A stretch of DNA of 64,000 bases, taken from Amycolatopsis rubida. GTDB lineage: Bacteria; Actinomycetota; Actinomycetes; Mycobacteriales; Pseudonocardiaceae. Both the position numbers and the translations under genes were made by a program. This document shows, piece after piece, positions 1 to 8,734 of this stretch; the stretch's first letter is position 1, and each line of letters begins with the position of its first letter. The stretch is from positions 62,001-126,000 of the forward strand of contig NZ_FOWC01000016.1 in the NCBI RefSeq assembly GCF_900115345.1. The letters are read 5' to 3'. Under the pieces are notes generated by a model. That model was not told the DNA's origin. It saw only the letters and a list, made by a program, of their open reading frames with translations, and made no database searches.

Positions 1-85
1 CCAGCGCGGCCCGGGCGAGTTCGCGGCCGAAGCCGCTTGAGCACCCGGTGATCAGCCAGACGCGGCCGTCGGTTTCCTTGGTCAT
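1..85 (-). CDS. SDR family oxidoreductase, N-terminal fragment cut by the window edge
   Basis: Only the first 28 or so codons are visible, reading leftwards from an ATG at 83-85. The translation begins MTKETDGRVWLITGCSS and continues GFGRELARAAL, which has the Rossmann dinucleotide motif TGxxxGxG (here TGCSSGFG) that opens classical short-chain dehydrogenases. The rest of the gene, including the YxxxK active site, lies outside the window, so the substrate cannot be guessed. The gene is divergent from the LysR regulator that follows, the usual arrangement of a LysR regulator with its target. Confidence 0.8.
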   Translation of the reverse strand, partial: MTKETDGRVWLITGCSSGFGRELARAAL

Positions 86-142
86 TGAGCAGTCCCTCCA
101 GTGGTTCTTCCGGCTCCGATCGTGGCGCGCGCCTGCCGGGGT

Positions 143-166
143 CCGCCAACACCGGTTCGCTGGCGG
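143..166. promoter_or_regulatory. Candidate LysR box in the divergent SDR/LysR promoter region
   Basis: CCGCCA (143-148) and TGGCGG (161-166) form a 6-bp inverted repeat with a 12-nt spacer, lying 17 bp upstream of the chosen LysR start. The size and position suit a LysR-type binding site controlling both divergent genes. The dyad is seen; the function is inferred. Confidence 0.35.
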
Positions 167-182
167 GCTACAGTCTCAGCCT

Positions 183-1079
183 GTGACCCCTGAGCTGCGG
201 CAGCTGCGCTACTTCCTCGCCGTCGCCGAGACAACGAGCTTCACGCGCGCGGCAGCGGCCCTGCACATCGCGCAGCAGTCCCTCTCGCAGCAGATTTCCG
301 TGCTGGAACGCCAGCTCGGCGCGCAGCTCTTCGACCGCGACGCCCGCGGCACCCGGCTCACCCCGGTCGGCGAGCTCTTCCTGCCCGAAGCGCGCGCGGT
401 GCTCGCCCGCGCCGACGCCGCGGTGGCGACGGTCGCTCGCGCGGTCCGCGGCGAGATCGGCACCTTGCGGCTGGCTTTCCTTGCCAGCACCGCGAATTAC
501 CTGCTGCCACCGGTGGTGCGCGCGGTGCGGGAACAGCTCCCGGAACTGACCGTCACGACCGCGGAAGTCTCGATCGCGGAGCTCGTCGACGGTGTCCTGG
601 ACGGCCGCTTCGACGCTGGCTTCACCCGCCCGCCGCTGGTCGGCGGTCTGGCGACGCACATCCTGCTGACCGAGGAGGTCTGCGCGGTGCTGCCCGCAGG
701 CCATCGGCTGGCCGGCCGTTCGGCGCTGCGCCTGGCCGACCTCGCGGACGAGCCATGGGTGCTGACGCCGCGTGCGTCCTGGGATCCCTGGCACCGCAAG
801 TACGACGCCGATTTCGCCGCGGCCGGGTTCACCCCGGACGTCGTGCAGCGCACCGCGACCGTGCAGGGCTTGCTGGGGCTGGTCGCGGCCGGGGTCGGCG
901 TGACGCGGCTGGCGCGATCAGCGCACAGCCTGCGCCGCACCGGTGTGGTGTTCGTGCCGCTGGAGGGCGAATCCGCGCGCACCGTCGTCGTGTGGCGCGC
1001 GGACGGCCCGCGCCCGGCCGCGCTGCTGGACGTGGCGACCCGCCTGGCCGAGACGACGGATCTTTCCGGCGCGGGCTGA
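183..1079 (+). CDS. LysR family transcriptional regulator
   Basis: A 298-residue regulator beginning VTPELRQLRYFLAVAE. Residues 5-65 hold the LysR winged helix-turn-helix (FTRAAAALHIAQQSLSQQIS) and the rest is a periplasmic-binding-like effector domain. The reading frame is open further upstream to 48, but the GTG at 183 puts the HTH at the position usual for the family, so that start was chosen. The gene is divergent from the SDR at the window edge, which it probably controls. Its stop codon lies inside a terminator hairpin shared with the convergent RHS gene. Confidence 0.85.
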   Translation: MTPELRQLRYFLAVAETTSFTRAAAALHIAQQSLSQQISVLERQLGAQLFDRDARGTRLTPVGELFLPEARAVLARADAAVATVARAVRGEIGTLRLAFLASTANYLLPPVVRAVREQLPELTVTTAEVSIAELVDGVLDGRFDAGFTRPPLVGGLATHILLTEEVCAVLPAGHRLAGRSALRLADLADEPWVLTPRASWDPWHRKYDADFAAAGFTPDVVQRTATVQGLLGLVAAGVGVTRLARSAHSLRRTGVVFVPLEGESARTVVVWRADGPRPAALLDVATRLAETTDLSGAG

Positions 1080-1094
1080 TCCCGCGCCGGAAAG
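1062..1094. terminator. Bidirectional terminator hairpin between convergent LysR and RHS genes
   Basis: A perfect 14-bp inverted repeat, CTTTCCGGCGCGGG (1062-1075) and CCCGCGCCGGAAAG (1081-1094), with a 5-nt loop. It overlaps the end of the LysR gene and sits just before the RHS stop, so it can serve transcripts from both sides. Confidence 0.7.
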
Positions 1095-1098
1095 CGCG

Positions 1099-4000
1099 TC
1101 AGCCCCTGCCCTCGCGACGGTCCAGGTCCAGGGTCCGCATTTGCTGCGCGAGCGCCTTTTCCTCCATTTCCTTCATCTCCGCGCGCTTCTCGGCGGAAAT
1201 GGGTGTCTCGCCGTCGTATTTGCGCAGCTCCGGCGGGTCGTAATCGCCGTTCTGCCACCGCTGCCACGTCGGGTCGTTCTTGTCCTTCGGGGCTTGGAAT
1301 CCCCATTTGTCGAGCAGTTCGTCGGCGGTTCCCTGCGGGTATTGGCCGGTCTGACGCTGTTCGTAGGCCAGATGCGCCTCGGCCCGGCCGCCCGCGGTGA
1401 GCGGGTCGGTGCGCGCGAAGGACTCCCCGTTCTTGACCATGTCGTCGTACTCCTTGGTGCCCGGAGCGGGGTTGTACGGCATGCCCTTGCCGGTGCCGTA
1501 CATCTCGTCGACCATGTGCTGGTAGGAGTCCTTGGACCCGCGCAGGTACTTCTGCTCCTCGTCGAAGTCGCTGAGGTCCTTTTTGAGCTTGGCGTCGTTG
1601 CCGTTTTCGATTTCGCTGCGGTGCTCAGTGAGGTAGTCGCGGCGTTCCTGTTCGGCCTTCGCGTCCTCGGCCCGCTGTTTGTAAGCGGCGGCCGAATCCT
1701 CCCGTTGCTTGTCGGTGTTCTCGATCCGGTGCCGCACTTCGGAACCGTCCGGGTAATGCTCGCCGGGGACCCGTTCGGTTTTGTTCCCGTAGGTGTGGAT
1801 GCCGTGTTTCGGGTCGTGGAAATCCGGATGGTGAACGTGGTTCGGGTCGTCGCCGTGGTAGACCTTTTCCTGCGGGCTCAGATAGGTGTTGTGCGGCTGG
1901 CGGCCCGGCACCTGATAGGTCGGCCGGGTGTACTTGCCGTCCATGTGCGCGTAGCCCATCTGGTTGAGCTGCAGCAGATCCGACGTGTCCTTGCGCTCGT
2001 AGGCCCGCCGCTGCGCGTAGGCGTAGCTCAGCTGGTGTTCGTCGTGCGCTTTCCCGCTGGTGAAGCCGGAGGTGTGCATCCGGTTGCCGCTCCCGGTGCC
2101 CGGGTGCTTGCGGTGGAAGTCGTGGCTTTCGGTGTAGCTGTAGGCCGCGTGCTCGAGGTCCGTTTCGTCGGAACGCTTCCGCGGCAGGCCGCTGCCGTTG
2201 TCCGCGGCGGCCTGGTGGACGCCGACGTGCTCGTGCTGGTTGGTCAGGTGTCCGTCGAACTCGTAGCCGTGGTTCTCTCCGATCCGGGCCGCCTCGGGGT
2301 TGCGGTTGCCGTAGGTGCCGGGCGGATTCGACGGTTCGGTGGACGCCTTCTTGGCCGGGGGCGCGTCGGGCGTGGCGTCGTCGTCGCGTTTGCGCTTGTT
2401 GCCGGCCTGCTGTTCCTCCATTTCCTTCAGCTTCTTGGGGCACGGCTCGGTCGGCAGCGGGCTGAGGCCGAGCGGATCGATCATGGCGGTCGGGTTGTCC
2501 ACGTAGGCCATCGAATCCGGGGACGGGCTGAGGCCGAGCGGGTCGTGCGAGAGGTAGCGGCCGGTTTCCGGGTCGTAGTAGCGGTGCATGTTGTAGTGCA
2601 GCCCGGTCTCCGGGTCGTAGTACTGGCCGGGGAAGCGCAGCGGGGTGCGCGCGGTTCCGCCTTCGGCCACGACCGCGCCCCACAGCGAGGTGCGCTGGTG
2701 CCCGGCGAGCGCGCCGGTGCCGTCGACCAGTTCGGCGGGTGCGCCGACCAGGTCGGTGACGATGGCGTGGAAGCGTTCGTCGACGCGTTCGCCGAGCTTC
2801 CGCTCGGTCTGCGCGAGCACCCGGTCGGAGTCGGGCAGCCAATCCCACACCGTCGCGACCTGCGGGCGGCCGGGGGCGCTGTGCACCTGCTCGGCGGGCC
2901 GGTAGTGGTCCCAGGCGAATTCGATCTGCTCGGCCACCGCGCCCGCCGGATCGAGCCGCTGCTTGGCGACGCGCCTGCCGAGCGCGTCGTAACGGTAGCG
3001 CCAGACCGTGCCGTCCGGGGTGCGCACGCCGGTCAGCCTGCTCGCCGAGTTCCACTGGTATTCCCACCGCTGCCCGCGGCGTTCCCGCGTCACGACGCGG
3101 CCCTCGGCGTCGTGGGTGTAGCGGGTCTCGCCCGCGGACTCGATCAGGGTGCCGCGGTAGGTCCGGGCTCCCGCCGCGGCCGGGTCGCCCGGCCAGCCCG
3201 CTTCGGTGATCGCGCCTGCCGCGTCGTAGCCGTAGTTCTCCCGCCAGTCCGGGCCGTTGACCGCGCTGACCCGGCCGCCGGAGCTGACCTCGAACGCGCG
3301 CGGCCCGGCGAGCAGATCGCCGGTCGCGTACAGGTTGCCGTCCGGCAGGTAGCGGTAGTCGCGCTGCTGCACGGTGGCCGCGCCGCGCAGCACGGTCTGC
3401 CCGCGCAGCCTTCCGGTCGAGGTCCAGTCCTGCCGCAGCTCCGCCACCGGCGCGGTCCCGGCGAAGAGCCGGCGCGCCGTTTCCTGCCCGGCGGCGTCGT
3501 ATTCGAACCGCAGGGTGCGGCCCGCGGTGGTGATCGCGGTCGGGCGGTCCGCGGAGTCGTAGCCGAACGACGACTGCGCGCCGGTGGGCGTGCGGCGGCC
3601 GGTCCGCCTGCCGAGCGCGTCGAACTCCGACCGCACGACGCGGCCGTTGATCGACTCGGACACCAGCTGCCCGAGCGGGTCGTACTCGAACCGGACCTCG
3701 GTCTCGCCGTTGCGCGCCAGCACCATCCGGCCGTCGTGGTCGTAGGCGAATTCGGCGACGTCGTCGGCGGCGGTGCGCCGCACCAGCCGCCCGAGCGCGT
3801 CGTATTCGATGTCGATCGCCTGCCCCGCCGCGTTGACCCGGCGCACGAGCCGTCCCGCCGCGTCGTAGCCGTAGCGCAGGACCCGGCCGTTGTAGTCGGT
3901 TTCCGCGACGACCCGGCCCGCGTGGTCGTACTCGTAGCGCCAGACCAGGCCGCGTTCGTTCGTCACTGTCGTCAGCCGCAGTTCGGTGTCGTAGCCGAAC

Positions 4001-6555
4001 CGCCGGACGCCGCCGTCCGGGTCCTGCGCGGACAGCGGCAGGCCGAACGCGCCGTACTCGACGCGGTGCACGCCGCCGCGCGGGTCGACCGACTCCTCGA
4101 CGTTGCCCGCCGCTTTGAAGCCGAACTTGCTGACCGTGCCGTCGGTGTTGCGCTGCTGGACCAGGTTGCCCGCCGCGTCGCGCACCCGTTCCACGGACGC
4201 GCCGGTCGGGCCGGTGATCGAGGTGATGGCGCCGAGCGCGTCGTAGGAGTAGCGAGTGACCGCGCCGTCGGGGGCGGTGATCTTCGTGGGCAGGCCCGCC
4301 GCGTCGGATTCGAACCGGGTGACGCCGCCGAGCGCGTCGGTCCGCGTCGCCACCGCGCCGGTGTCCGGGTCGTAGGCGTAGGCGGTGACCCCGCCCGCCG
4401 GATCGGTTTCCTTGACCAGGCTGCCTTGTTCGTCGTACTCGTAGCGCCAGACCTCGCCCGCGGGGCCGGTGGCGGAGACCGGCAGGCCCCGCTCGTCGTA
4501 CTCGTTGACCAGCCGGGAGCCGTCCGGGCGGATTACCGCGACGACGTTGCCGAGCGCGTCGAATTCCCAGCGGGTGGCGTTGCCGAGCGCGTCGGTCCTG
4601 GCGGTGACCCGGCCGAACTCGTCGTACTCGGTGGTCGAGGTGTTGCCGAGCGGGTCGGTCTCGGCGACGACCTTGAGCTGCTCGTCGAGCTGGTAGCGGG
4701 TGACCGCGCCGAGCGAGTCGGTGACCGTGGTGACCAGGTTCTCGCGGTCGTAGGACAGCTCGGTGTCGAGGTATCCGCCGTCGCCCCGCGCGCGCACGCA
4801 CCGGCCGTCGCTGTCGTACTGGTAGCGGTACCAGCGGCCGTTGACGTCGTCCCAGCGCACCATCCGGCCGTCGGCGTCGTAGCGGAACTGGTGCGAGGTG
4901 CCGACCGCGTCGACGACCTCGGCCAGCCGCCGGGCGGAGTCGTAGCGGTACTCCCGGACCGCCACCGGCGCGTCCGGCACGCGCAGCGCGGTGACCAGGC
5001 CGTCCGCCGATTCGATCGTCACGCGGTAGCCGCCGGAGTGCTCCATGGCGACCGGCACGCCGTCCTCGTAGCGGAAGTCGATCCGGTTGCCCGAGCTGTC
5101 GACCAGCGCGTGCAGCCGCAGGACGCGGTCGCCGGGGTCGCCGGTGAAGTGGCGGATGACGCTGCTCTGCGGGTCGCCGACGATGAACCCGGTGGTGACC
5201 CGGCGCAGTGCGAGGTAGGGCCCGTCGTCGGTGGCGACGGCCTCGATGCCTCGCGGGAACGGGAAGCGCACGAGCACGCCGTTCGGGGCGGCGTAGTGCA
5301 GGCCCTCGTCGCCGATCTCCAGGCGTTCGTCCAGCGTCGAGGACCAGGTGGGGCCGAAGAATCCGCCGGAGCGGTAGGTCGAGCGGTGGGTGCGTTCCAC
5401 CGTCAGCGGCAGCACGCCGGGCAGGTTCAGGTCTTCCTGGACCAGGTACACCGCGCCGGTGGCGACGTCGATCGGGTCGCCGCAGCCCTTGATCTCGTGG
5501 GGATCCGTGTGGTGTTCGGCCGCGTTCTCGCTCGGGTTGCCCCTCGGCTGCTGCGTCGAGGAGGTATGCACCTCGTTGCCGCCGGACTCGTGCGGCCCGG
5601 TGCCGCCTTGGCCGCCTTCGTGCCCGCCGCCCTGGTTGCCCTCCGCGTTGCTGGAGTGGGTGTTTCCGGTGTTGCCTTGGTGTCCTCCGCCGCCTTCGGC
5701 TCCAGAGGTGTGCGTGCCCTCGCCGCCGCCGGGGTGGGACCGGGTGCCGCCGCCCTCGGCTTTGACGTTGATGTCCTTGGGCTTCGGCGACGGGGCGCCT
5801 TTGCCGCCCTTGAGGCCCTTCAGCGCCTTGCCCGCGTCCTCGAACAGCGTCCCGGCCTTCTTCAGCAGCGGGATGAGCGCCTTGAGGGCCTTGACCAGCT
5901 TGGTGGTGATCTCGGTGATCCGGGACGCGGTCTTCGCGACGGCCGCGGCGACCTGCGGGCCGACCCAGGCCATCCCGATCCCCGCGGTGAGCAGCACCTG
6001 CAGCGCCCACGAGATCAGGTGCCCGACGAGGTCGGCGATGGTGTCGCGCACCAGCGACCGCACTGCCGCGACCACCTCGCCCGCGGTCTTGACCCCGCTG
6101 GCCGCGCCCTCGGAGCCCTTCTGGGCGCTGGCGATCAGGGCGGAGGTGTCCTCGGCCTTCTTGCGGTAGCTGTCGGCGGCCTCGCCCTCCCAGCTCTGGA
6201 GGTCTTTCTTGACCAGCTCGCCGAGCTCGCCGGACACGCCTTCGAGTTCCTTGGCGACGTTGGTCCAGGTCTGCGCCTGGGAGCTGATCTGGTCGGCGTT
6301 GCCGGTGAGCGCGTCGAGAGCGTCCTTGAGCGGGCCGACGTGCTCCATCAGCCAGCCGACCCCGGCCGCGAAGATCGCGCCGAACGGGTCCATCACCGCG
6401 GTGAGCACGTCGATCGCGGTGCCGACGGCCCCGATCGCGACCGCGGCCCAGTTCTTGCTCTCGATCGCCTCCTTGAGCCCGGTGGCGTCCTCCAGCAACG
6501 GGACCCCGGCCACCGCCGAGGTCTCCTTCACCGGCGCGACCAATGGATTGCTCAC
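1099..6555 (-). CDS. WXG-type RHS/YD-repeat polymorphic toxin-like protein
   Basis: A predicted secreted 1818-residue protein. Residues 1-250 are helical with a W-E-G motif at 122-124 and hydrophobic stretches, as in WXG100-like leaders of type VII substrates. A Gly/His/Ser-rich linker covers about 255-350. A DUF6531-like segment starts near 358 (CGDPIDVATGAVYLVQ), followed by dozens of YD repeats to about 1300. The RHS core (YYDPETGRYLSHDPLGL) ends near 1340. The last 450 or so residues form a variable C-terminal domain that I do not recognise; it is rich in His and charged residues and starts with KRKR...AKK near 1385. The start is GTG with GGGGGA upstream. By family, the shell encloses and releases a toxic C-terminus. 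No immunity gene is visible downstream, where the convergent LysR gene lies 19 bp away. Confidence 0.85.
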   Translation of the reverse strand: MSNPLVAPVKETSAVAGVPLLEDATGLKEAIESKNWAAVAIGAVGTAIDVLTAVMDPFGAIFAAGVGWLMEHVGPLKDALDALTGNADQISSQAQTWTNVAKELEGVSGELGELVKKDLQSWEGEAADSYRKKAEDTSALIASAQKGSEGAASGVKTAGEVVAAVRSLVRDTIADLVGHLISWALQVLLTAGIGMAWVGPQVAAAVAKTASRITEITTKLVKALKALIPLLKKAGTLFEDAGKALKGLKGGKGAPSPKPKDINVKAEGGGTRSHPGGGEGTHTSGAEGGGGHQGNTGNTHSSNAEGNQGGGHEGGQGGTGPHESGGNEVHTSSTQQPRGNPSENAAEHHTDPHEIKGCGDPIDVATGAVYLVQEDLNLPGVLPLTVERTHRSTYRSGGFFGPTWSSTLDERLEIGDEGLHYAAPNGVLVRFPFPRGIEAVATDDGPYLALRRVTTGFIVGDPQSSVIRHFTGDPGDRVLRLHALVDSSGNRIDFRYEDGVPVAMEHSGGYRVTIESADGLVTALRVPDAPVAVREYRYDSARRLAEVVDAVGTSHQFRYDADGRMVRWDDVNGRWYRYQYDSDGRCVRARGDGGYLDTELSYDRENLVTTVTDSLGAVTRYQLDEQLKVVAETDPLGNTSTTEYDEFGRVTARTDALGNATRWEFDALGNVVAVIRPDGSRLVNEYDERGLPVSATGPAGEVWRYEYDEQGSLVKETDPAGGVTAYAYDPDTGAVATRTDALGGVTRFESDAAGLPTKITAPDGAVTRYSYDALGAITSITGPTGASVERVRDAAGNLVQQRNTDGTVSKFGFKAAGNVEESVDPRGGVHRVEYGAFGLPLSAQDPDGGVRRFGYDTELRLTTVTNERGLVWRYEYDHAGRVVAETDYNGRVLRYGYDAAGRLVRRVNAAGQAIDIEYDALGRLVRRTAADDVAEFAYDHDGRMVLARNGETEVRFEYDPLGQLVSESINGRVVRSEFDALGRRTGRRTPTGAQSSFGYDSADRPTAITTAGRTLRFEYDAAGQETARRLFAGTAPVAELRQDWTSTGRLRGQTVLRGAATVQQRDYRYLPDGNLYATGDLLAGPRAFEVSSGGRVSAVNGPDWRENYGYDAAGAITEAGWPGDPAAAGARTYRGTLIESAGETRYTHDAEGRVVTRERRGQRWEYQWNSASRLTGVRTPDGTVWRYRYDALGRRVAKQRLDPAGAVAEQIEFAWDHYRPAEQVHSAPGRPQVATVWDWLPDSDRVLAQTERKLGERVDERFHAIVTDLVGAPAELVDGTGALAGHQRTSLWGAVVAEGGTARTPLRFPGQYYDPETGLHYNMHRYYDPETGRYLSHDPLGLSPSPDSMAYVDNPTAMIDPLGLSPLPTEPCPKKLKEMEEQQAGNKRKRDDDATPDAPPAKKASTEPSNPPGTYGNRNPEAARIGENHGYEFDGHLTNQHEHVGVHQAAADNGSGLPRKRSDETDLEHAAYSYTESHDFHRKHPGTGSGNRMHTSGFTSGKAHDEHQLSYAYAQRRAYERKDTSDLLQLNQMGYAHMDGKYTRPTYQVPGRQPHNTYLSPQEKVYHGDDPNHVHHPDFHDPKHGIHTYGNKTERVPGEHYPDGSEVRHRIENTDKQREDSAAAYKQRAEDAKAEQERRDYLTEHRSEIENGNDAKLKKDLSDFDEEQKYLRGSKDSYQHMVDEMYGTGKGMPYNPAPGTKEYDDMVKNGESFARTDPLTAGGRAEAHLAYEQRQTGQYPQGTADELLDKWGFQAPKDKNDPTWQRWQNGDYDPPELRKYDGETPISAEKRAEMKEMEEKALAQQMRTLDLDRREGRG

Positions 6556-6679
6556 GTTTGTTCCCCCTGCCCGTAGCTGCGGTGATCACGGTACCTACCG
6601 CGCTCCGGGACGGCACGCGGCACGCGGGAGCCTGGCCAGGAGGGCAACTCTGGTAGTCCGGAGAGGCAGCGGGGCGGCC

Positions 6680-6699
6680 GCGTGCCCGGCCGGGCACGC
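6680..6699. repeat. 20-bp perfect palindrome downstream of the GH16 gene
   Basis: GCGTGCCCGG followed directly by CCGGGCACGC is self-complementary with no spacer. It lies in the 197-bp gap between the GH16 stop and the RHS start, both on the minus strand. It could terminate GH16 transcription or be a binding site in front of the RHS gene. Its centre resembles the core of the 92-nt hairpin repeats at 45.5 and 56.6 kb. Confidence 0.45.
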
Positions 6700-6752
6700 A
6701 TTTCCGCACGTCCGCTTGAGGTTTCCGGCGTTGCCGGACCGGTGGCCGAAAC

Positions 6753-7643
6753 TCAGCTTTCGCTGACCTTCACCGAAAACGCGTCGATGCTCATCCCCGC
6801 CCCCGGCGTGATGTCCGCTCCCGGGCTGGTGCACCCGCACACCTTGTTCGGATACGACCCGCCGATCGCCACGTCGAAGATCGCGAAGAACCCGTGGTCC
6901 ACCGCCGCCTTCCAGGTGGCATCGGACACCTGGTTCTGCTTCACCGCGAAAGTCTCCTTGCCGTCCAAGGAAAACCGCAGTTCCTCCGCCGCCGCGTCCC
7001 GGCGGTCCACCACCACCGCGTACGTGTGGTACCCGGACTTGCAGCCTGCGCAGTCCTGCAGCTCGCTGCTGATCCCGTCCGGGTCGTGGCACTCGCCCGC
7101 CCACTGTCCACAGTGGAATGTGCTGGAGTGCTGGTCCAGCGCGTTCACGTTCTCCATGATGTCCAGCTCGCCGATGCTCGGCCAGTTCGTCGCGCCGACC
7201 GGCCGCGCGTCCGCGCCCATCGCCCAGAACGCGGGCCAGTAGCCGAGGCCGTGCGCGGGGTCGGGCTGCTGGATCGTCGCGCTCATTTCCATCTGCCCGC
7301 CCGCAGGCGCGCCGAAGTCGGTGCGCTGGGTTTCGATCCGGCCGGACGTCCACGCGCCGTTCGCGTCGCGCAGCGGCTTGATCACCAGGTGCCCGGCTCC
7401 GTCGTGGTAGACGTTGTCCGTCGAGTCGGTCGAGGTCTCGATTTCGCCGGTGCCCCAGTTCGCCGCGCCGCCGGGGTAGCCGGTTCCCTTGTCGTAGAGC
7501 CAGTTCTGCGGGTCGAGACCGGTGCCCGCGGGGCCGTCGAAGGTGTCCTCGAACACCGTGGTCCAGGTTTCGGCTGCCTGCGCGGGCGCGGCGGCCATCG
7601 ACACGGCGGCCACGGCGGCCAGGATCAGCGGGGTTCGGCGCAT
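6753..7643 (-). CDS. Secreted glycoside hydrolase family 16 protein (beta-glucanase-like)
   Basis: A 296-residue exported enzyme expected to hydrolyse beta-1,3/1,4-linked glucans or related polysaccharides outside the cell. The N-terminus MRRTPLILAAVAAVSMAAAP is a Sec signal peptide with probable cleavage after AQA, near residue 24. The GH16 catalytic signature ExDxxE is present as ELDIME at 159-164, in a jelly-roll domain with the aromatic run YWPAFWAMG just before it. Four cysteines in the second half may form disulphides. No carbohydrate-binding module is attached. The ATG was chosen because it begins the signal peptide and follows GGAAGG; the frame is open much further upstream. The exact substrate is not determinable. 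Confidence 0.9.
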   Translation of the reverse strand: MRRTPLILAAVAAVSMAAAPAQAAETWTTVFEDTFDGPAGTGLDPQNWLYDKGTGYPGGAANWGTGEIETSTDSTDNVYHDGAGHLVIKPLRDANGAWTSGRIETQRTDFGAPAGGQMEMSATIQQPDPAHGLGYWPAFWAMGADARPVGATNWPSIGELDIMENVNALDQHSSTFHCGQWAGECHDPDGISSELQDCAGCKSGYHTYAVVVDRRDAAAEELRFSLDGKETFAVKQNQVSDATWKAAVDHGFFAIFDVAIGGSYPNKVCGCTSPGADITPGAGMSIDAFSVKVSES

Positions 7644-7862
7644 GGGTTCGCCTTCCGGTGGAGGGGGTGGTCTCAGCAGGGTCGGCCGGTGCCGCTGACC
7701 AGTCAAAACAGTCTGCCTGCCGGTTCCGCGGCGGCGGTGCGCGCGGGCAGAGCGCGCCCGGAAAGGTTTGAACCACTGCGTCGCGGGGTACCGCAGAGGG
7801 TGGGAGAACCACACCCCCTTTGCGTCCCCCGCCGGCCGCCATCCCCGATCTAGCCTGGGACC

Positions 7863-8693
7863 GTGAGCGACAGCAACCTCCTCGGCGAGTTCCTGCGGGC
7901 CCGGCGCGGCACCACCGTTCCGGCGGACGCGGACGTGCTCGCCGACACCCGGCGCCGGGTCAGCGGCTTGCGCCGGGAGGAGGTCGCGCAGCGGGCCGGG
8001 GTGAGCACCGACTACTACGTGCGGCTTGAACAGGGCCGGGAGCGCACGCCGTCCGCGCAAGTCGTCGAGGCGCTCGGCCGGGCGCTGCGACTCGACGACG
8101 AGGCGCTCGCGCACCTGCACTCGCTGGCCCGGCCGAAGCGGCCGAGGCGACGTCCCGCGAAGGAACGCGTCAGCCCGCGGCTGGTGCAGCTGATGGACGC
8201 GTGGCCGCAGACGCCGGCGGTCGTGCTCGGCCGGTGCATGAGCGTGCTCGCGTCGAATCTGCTCGGCGAGGCGCTGTTCGCCGGGCACGAGCACAGCGGC
8301 GACCTGCTGCGGCTGGTGTTCCTCGACCCCGGCGCCCGGGACTTCTACCCGGATTGGGAACGGGTCGCGGTCAACACCGTCGGCGGGCTGCGGTCGGCGG
8401 CGGGCACCGATCTGGACGATCCTCTCTTGATCGAGGCGGTCGGCGAACTGTCGCTCAAGAGCGCCGATTTCCGCCGGTTGTGGGCGCGCCACGATCTCCG
8501 GCAGAAAACGCGCGAATCGAAACGGTTCCGGCATCCGCTGGTCGGAATGCTCGCCCTGCACTACGAATCGATGACCGTGAACAGTGCTTCCGGCCAGCAA
8601 CTCGTGGTGTACCAAGCGGATCCGGGCAGTCCGTCGGAGGCCGCGCTGGGGCTGCTCGGCAGTCTCGCCGCCGGCGACCGCCCGCACCGCTGA
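7863..8693 (+). CDS. XRE family regulator with MmyB-like C-terminal domain
   Basis: A 276-residue protein with an N-terminal helix-turn-helix (LRREEVAQRAGVSTDYYVRL, about 39-60) and a C-terminal MmyB-type PAS-like domain (about 105-265) with LDPGARDFYPDW. Proteins of this architecture are common actinobacterial regulators, often next to the SDR gene they control. The start is GTG, with the HTH correctly placed. It lies 41 bp upstream of an SDR gene on the same strand and divergent from the GH16 gene across a 219-bp promoter region. The SDR is the more likely target. The ligand is unknown. Confidence 0.85.
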   Translation: MSDSNLLGEFLRARRGTTVPADADVLADTRRRVSGLRREEVAQRAGVSTDYYVRLEQGRERTPSAQVVEALGRALRLDDEALAHLHSLARPKRPRRRPAKERVSPRLVQLMDAWPQTPAVVLGRCMSVLASNLLGEALFAGHEHSGDLLRLVFLDPGARDFYPDWERVAVNTVGGLRSAAGTDLDDPLLIEAVGELSLKSADFRRLWARHDLRQKTRESKRFRHPLVGMLALHYESMTVNSASGQQLVVYQADPGSPSEAALGLLGSLAAGDRPHR

Positions 8694-8734
8694 CGCATTT
8701 TCCGCAATTCACGAATTCCTCCGAGGGCAGATCC

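Noticed and set aside
3650..4900. Periodic repeats suggesting a CRISPR or satellite array
   Set aside because: The period is irregular and coding: it reflects the YD repeats (YDxxGR) of the RHS protein.
943..6576. Very long plus-strand open frame (1877 codons) and a second minus-strand frame (1625-6709) over the RHS gene
   Set aside because: Both are shadows of the RHS gene in GC-rich DNA. The translations are Arg/Gly/Ala/Val-rich without domains, whereas the 1099-6555 frame has YD repeats and the RHS core.
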